Below are positions 59,701 to 64,000 of a stretch of DNA of 64,000 nucleotides, piece after piece. The stretch comes from Gymnogyps californianus (Eukaryota; Chordata; Aves; Accipitriformes; Cathartidae). The stretch covers positions 96,598,914 to 96,662,913 of the forward strand of contig NC_059471.1 in assembly GCF_018139145.2 (NCBI RefSeq), in the 5' to 3' direction. The position numbers and the translations under genes are program-made. How positions within the stretch are numbered: the stretch's first letter is position 1; every line of letters starts with the position of its first letter. A model generated the notes under the pieces. That model saw only the letters and a program-made list of their open reading frames with translations, made no database searches and was not told the origin of the DNA.

Positions 59701-60515
59701 AATGAGCTAGCATGCTATTACAACCTGTGTGTAGAGTAGAAAAAAAAACCAAGTGTACCATTTCAAATGGACTTGATTGTACATACTGTGTGTGAATCAA
59801 CTCATTCCTAGTTATGTTTTACTGCAAGATAAAACAGTTCTGAAAGTGAAACTTGAAGGATCCAACAAATTCCAATATTTCCAATTCACTTGGCAATCTT
59901 CAGCGCATGGGAAAATAGTATGCAATGAAGGAGGCTCTGTATAGGACATGCATACTACCAAGTATCACCTTGCGGCTGTTAGCTATGTATAGACTTGCAG
60001 AAAACAGGCATCCCGTTTAAAAGTCAGCTTTCTACAAAATAGGTGTGCCACTAAGCCATTGTTTAAACCCACTGAAACTGCACTGAATCATTTCCCTGAA
60101 TAGCATCACAATGAAGTGGGTGTGTTGTTTTTAAACCAAGGTGTCTGCTAAGCAAGTTCTTTTAACAATTTTTGATTATCAGCACATCCCAAAAGCATAA
60201 GACGTATCTCTTAAATTCCATAAAAATTGCACTTACAAGCACAAGATGCCAAAGAAGCAACTCTGCACCAAACAAATTAGGGAAGGTAAATGCTGGATTC
60301 CAGGAAGAAAACACCTTTCGTCTGACTACAGAACTACACTGCTCAGGATATCCGTTAGAACCTTCACTGCTTGTATCTGTCCAGGATTCTGAACACAACC
60401 CTTTGAAAAAAGGTTAACCTGACAACCCAGGAATAGTTTTCCCAATGGTTTTGGCTCTCCAGGCTGTCACAAAGAAGCAGCTTTATCTACAATGTAGAAG
60501 TGTTTTGTTGTGCTT
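56791..60515. other. Unassigned stretch with protein-like minus-strand frames
   Basis: No recognised gene. Two minus-strand blocks are more open than expected. At 59122-59706 one frame has only two stops in about 190 codons. At 60233-60408 a frame lies between an acceptor-like CTTTTTTCAAAG/GG and a consensus donor CTTGTGCTT/GTAAGTGC. Neither reads as a known family. Confidence 0.4.
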
Positions 60516-60529
60516 CCCCCCCCCCCCCC
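60516..60529. repeat. 14-base C homopolymer
   Basis: An uninterrupted run of 14 C on the plus strand. Such runs are unstable and hard to sequence, so the exact length may be an assembly approximation. Confidence 0.85.
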
Positions 60530-60741
60530 AAAGGAATATTTGACTAAGCTTCCCTGCCCATATCTAGGCGCTTTTTAATTGATGTGTACTTATGTGGTAT
60601 TGAATTGCATACTGCTCCTCCACCACAGAATTACATGCTCTTAACCTCAGCCAAGAAGTTAGAAAGTTCCAGTAGGCCAATTTATCAGGCAGCAAAAGTA
60701 TATTGAAAGTGCTCAAACCAAACCGGTCATAATCTCTGAAG

Positions 60742-60798
60742 TTACACATTGTCGAGGGGCATTCTGGCTACAACATGCACCTCTTCAGGCAGAAAATC
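60742..60798 (-). CDS. Candidate last coding segment after a splice acceptor
   Basis: The minus strand shows CTGTATCTTTCCCAG/GATTTTC, a good 3' splice site with a pyrimidine tract, then 18 codons open in phase 0 reading DFLPEEVHVVARMPLDNV and a TAA at 60742-60744. The acidic start and hydrophobic VHVVARM core read like a genuine C-terminus, but 18 codons is well within chance and I do not recognise the protein. No upstream exon could be joined to it inside the window. It could also be one of many acceptor look-alikes in an intron. Confidence 0.2.
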   Translation of the reverse strand, partial: DFLPEEVHVVARMPLDNV

Positions 60799-62195
60799 CT
60801 GGGAAAGATACAGCACTCAGCTTGTCAATACAGCTTTTTTTTTCCCCCTTCCCTACCAGATCAGATAATCCAGCAGATGTGTTCTGTGCCTAACAGGAGA
60901 GCAAGACATGCCATGGTACTTCACAGTTAAGAGGCAATTAGAGATTTCTTATTCAAATGTAATGCCACCTTCTGTACTCATTTTCTAGTATATGATCCAC
61001 ATATCTTTTTCAGCGGAATTTTTGCTACATAACAGTGCTACTAAAATACACCATTTCCAAGACAGAAACATCTAGATATGGAACAGTCATAAGAAGTTTC
61101 TTTTGTGGCATAAGAAAGAAGTGGTACATTTCAGTTTTTATTACATAAAGGTATCTCCTACAGTAACCTTGCTGCTATTAGTAACGTAACTACTAGAAGA
61201 CAAGACATTGCCTTTCACATTCAGAAGTGAACCATTCCTCCCCACTGTTCTGCCTACTGAAAATGGCTGAACAAAACCGGCAAGGCAGTTGCAACTTTGA
61301 GCATCATCCTGACATCAGTGTCCTTTCACTAAGAGTGCATGTGGATTTCAGAGTCCCAGTGGTTCATTCTTCCTACAGCCATAAACTATTTGTGAGAAAG
61401 CATTTTGGTTTTCTGAATGTGAAGTGAGATTTTTGCCTGCTCCAGCTGCTGTATAACAGAAGGTCTTAGTGAGACCTGTTTGATATTCCTCAACTAACAG
61501 TTTCTAAGCAGTTCCAGAGAGGCAGGTGATCACCCAGCCAAAGCAGTGCCAACTATTAAGAGTCAAGCTCACACAGCACCTGTTTGACCAAGGGTAGCAT
61601 TTTTATGTTCTATATGTGAAGATGGAGAGCTTGGGTATCATCAGTCATTTCAACCTCTCAGACATCCAAGCATCACAAAGCAGAGCTAGACTCCTGGAAC
61701 TGACAACAGTGGAAGAGACAGGACAACTTGTAGCATTCAGGTGAACAACTCCCTTAAAAGAAAAAAAGACAAATAAATCACAGACAACTTCCACCAAAAG
61801 ATTGCCTACACTAGGCAGCAGACCAGCAGCAGAGTGGAAACAAACCAGTCACTTGACTTCCAGTTCCTCACCCCAGCCACAAGGCACATCCTCTTGTCTA
61901 CTTGCACTAACAATTACTCCCAAGCGTTAACGACGCTGCACTGCAGCACGGTTTAGCTGGCACCTACTAACCGAAGGTCAGAAACCTTTTAAGGATGCTC
62001 AGAAACCAGGAGAAAAATTCCCTTAAGCAAGGACCAGGGCAGTTCCCTGAGAAAGCAGTTTAATACTTTCATAGCCCATACTGCAATTTTTCCTCTCAGA
62101 GAGCATCAGAGTTTCTAACACCTCTCTCTCCCTGCATCCTACTTGGGCTCTCCCTATCGCAACTGCAAATACTATTATGCGACTTACGTGAGCAC
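60799..62195. other. Unassigned stretch with one strong acceptor
   Basis: On the minus strand a very long pyrimidine tract, TTTGTCTTTTTTTCTTTTAAG, ends at about 61757-61763. The following sequence stays open for 36 codons in phase 0, then stops. A poly(A)-type AATAAA also lies near 61136 on the minus strand. No protein was recognised. Confidence 0.4.
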
Positions 62196-62430
62196 TACAT
62201 TTCCTATAGTTTCCGGAAGAAAGAATAAACATTGGATTTCATCCTCATTCCACAGCTGCTTGTGGGGAGGGAGGCCTCCCGTCCACTCCTTCCTCCCCCG
62301 AGGAATTTCAGCGGAGGGGCAGAGCTCTCCCAGCCAGGGCTCCAGCTCAGCTGCAGAAGCCCGTGCCACAGCATGCCTACTTCAGCTGCTGCCCGCCAAA
62401 CTCCACCAGGCGCATTAGGCACTTTGCCCA
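62196..62430 (-). promoter_or_regulatory. CpG-containing patch with consensus donor, possible first exon
   Basis: GC content and CpG number rise locally between 62240 and 62430. On the minus strand the patch ends in GTGCTCAC/GTAAGTCG, an excellent 5' splice site at about 62188-62195. A GC-rich 5' end followed by a donor is what an alternative first exon looks like. Joining it to the acceptor near 61.76 kb leaves only a short open frame of about 51 codons, so a non-coding or untranslated first exon is likelier than a protein-coding one. Confidence 0.3.
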
Positions 62431-64000
62431 CATGTCATTCCATATGACAAAATACCTGCCCGTTTAGGGAGCTGAAGGCTGGTTTTGCTATTGCTAGACG
62501 TAAGTTGGAAGCGACAATTTTTTACACTAATCTCAATTTTTTTCATTCATTAGGGACTACGTCAAGTGCAGACTTCATTTTTGAGGCTCATTAGTAACCA
62601 CAGTGCAAACTGATTACTACTAGCACACATACTCAAAGCACAAACAGCATCCAGCAGAACACTATTACCCTCATTTACTTATTGAGAAGTCAGTGCTTTA
62701 TCGAGCACCTAAAGAAATACCCTCAAGCTTTTGAGGAGACATATTCAACTGATTTAGAAAGAATTATGCACTGATAAGTGATTAGTGGTACTACAAATGT
62801 AGCCATTAATGATGAGTATTTACTTCTCATACCTCTCATGACTTCACTCAGAAGCTTAAATAAGGCCAGAGGTTTGAAGAGTTAAATATTTGTTAATGCT
62901 ACATGAGGATCTCCCCCATGCAAAGATTGTCATCTTACTAACTAGTGAATTTGATTAGAACTTTTCCAACTCGCAAGATTTGCCTGAAAGTTTAATCTTC
63001 CCATGCGTTAACTAATTTAAGAAAATAGCTCAAAAAGGACCAAATTCTCAATTTTTAAAGTTTCTTTAGATGCCTCCTGAAACAATCAGGATGGTCAAGT
63101 TTCCCATCTCATCATATTCCTGAATTTTTCACCCTTTTTTTGCCAATTTGCTAGCACACAAGCTTCCCCTTTGTGCTTGCAGGTGGATACTGGCAAATAT
63201 CTACTGCTTTCATACAGAAACAGGAATGTTATCATACGTTCATATTCACATGATCATCTCCCATTCAAAGCATTCAAATCCCATTCTGTAAAGCACACCT
63301 CCAAATGCCAAACCTTCCTTATCACAATATCATACCTTTTAATTAAGCCTGAAATTTAAAGTGAGATTGTGTACAAACATTATAAAAACATAAGTCTGTT
63401 CTTTTAAATATTTTCAATGGTGTTATTCAGGGTTTTGTTTAACGTCTGTTCCCCCCCACCCCGTACAAATTAAAAAGACAAAGCAAAACAGGCCCCTCAA
63501 AACCACAACTACTCCAAGTATTTTCAGTGAAGATACAGACAACATTTGCTAATAGAAACCATTTCATGTTTATTGCCCAACCACACACTTGTTAGGCAAG
63601 GGCAGCAAGAGATTAGTAAAATACAAATATTTAATTATTCACAAGTCATCCAGACCTGTGACATTTTCCTTAAGGTGTGAACAGCTGGCTGCAAAATTTA
63701 GACCAGATGTTGCTCTTAAAATGAGCACGGATTTATAAACATGCAGTTTCACCATGACCAAGACAGCTACAAAACTGCACAGCACTATGCACCTATTTAT
63801 AGTAGATATTTCTGATGGTGAAGAAAAGTGAAACATCTAGTTCAAGATGATTATGAAACAGATAAATCTCATCACATAATAACTACAGAGCATAACTTTT
63901 CAATAGCACAAGTCAATGCGCAAGAAGGAACCCAAAAGTCGGCAGAAAGATACCCAACATGTATTAAGCATAGTTATTGTAAAGATGGAGTTTAGAATGA
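62431..64000. other. Unassigned right end, possible 3' UTR
   Basis: No recognised coding exon. A minus-strand frame of 65 codons at 63639-63836 starts without ATG and ends DDL then TGA. It is followed by AT-rich DNA and a poly(A) signal at 63569-63574, so this could be the 3' end of a gene lying beyond 64000. A C/G-rich run (seven C, then ACCCC) lies at 63451-63462. Confidence 0.35.
63569..63574 (-). terminator. Poly(A) signal AATAAA
   Basis: Minus-strand GGGCAATAAACATG is followed by a T/G-rich TGTTGTCTGTATC stretch about 30 bases later. The arrangement suits a cleavage site near 63545-63555. A single hexamer is common by chance in AT-rich DNA. Confidence 0.25.

Noticed and set aside
1..64000. 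Endogenous retrovirus, CRISPR array, tRNA or rRNA genes
   Set aside because: No paired LTRs, primer-binding site, spaced direct repeats, or cloverleaf and rRNA signatures were seen on reading either strand; a computed search could still find degraded copies.

Overview
This window looks like amniote nuclear DNA, most probably from a bird or another sauropsid. It is mostly non-coding. No long open reading frame carries a recognisable protein domain; the longest start-to-stop frame is about 158 codons, and most frames appear equally open on both strands. The organism call rests on the repeats: worn CR1/L3-type LINE fragments, CORE-SINE (MIR-like) fragments and ancient 'supply-of-TAA' amniote repeats. 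There is no primate- or rodent-type SINE or L1, and overall repeat density is low. All family names come from remembered consensus sequences, not from a database search.

Layout. 1-3.7 kb: unassigned DNA with one MIR-like fragment. 3.76-4.57 kb: the only strong CpG island, hence the best promoter candidate. 4.6-18.2 kb: AT-rich unassigned DNA with a TAATTA-rich block at 7.3-7.5 kb that looks like a developmental enhancer. 18.2-18.7 and 23.6-23.8 kb: two CR1-type fragments, both antisense. 20.5-20.75 kb: a small CpG cluster next to a SOX-like palindrome. 28.8-29.0 kb: the clearest CORE-SINE copy, followed at 29.0-29.45 kb by a CpG-rich but apparently non-coding patch. 34.0-34.55 kb (minus): a 174-codon frame with ATG and stop, interrupted by three stops, each one C-to-T step from a sense codon. 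This is the best candidate for a decayed gene in the window. 39-41 kb: old MITE-like and MIR-like fragments plus low-complexity runs. 44.3 kb: the 3' tail of a CR1.

From about 41 kb to the end, the plus strand looks richer in A than in T, as expected if the minus strand is transcribed. On that strand there are possible pieces of a gene whose body would lie to the right: an acceptor and terminal-exon-like segment at 46.2-47.83 kb with a poly(A) signal, another acceptor with a short open tail at 60.74-60.80 kb, a CpG patch with a consensus donor at 62.2-62.4 kb, and a poly(A) signal at 63.57 kb. None could be joined into a recognised protein, so they are given with low confidence.

No bacterial-type operon, CRISPR array, tRNA, rRNA or recognisable endogenous virus was seen. 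Splice and poly(A) calls are by eye; RNA data or alignment to a related genome would settle most of them.
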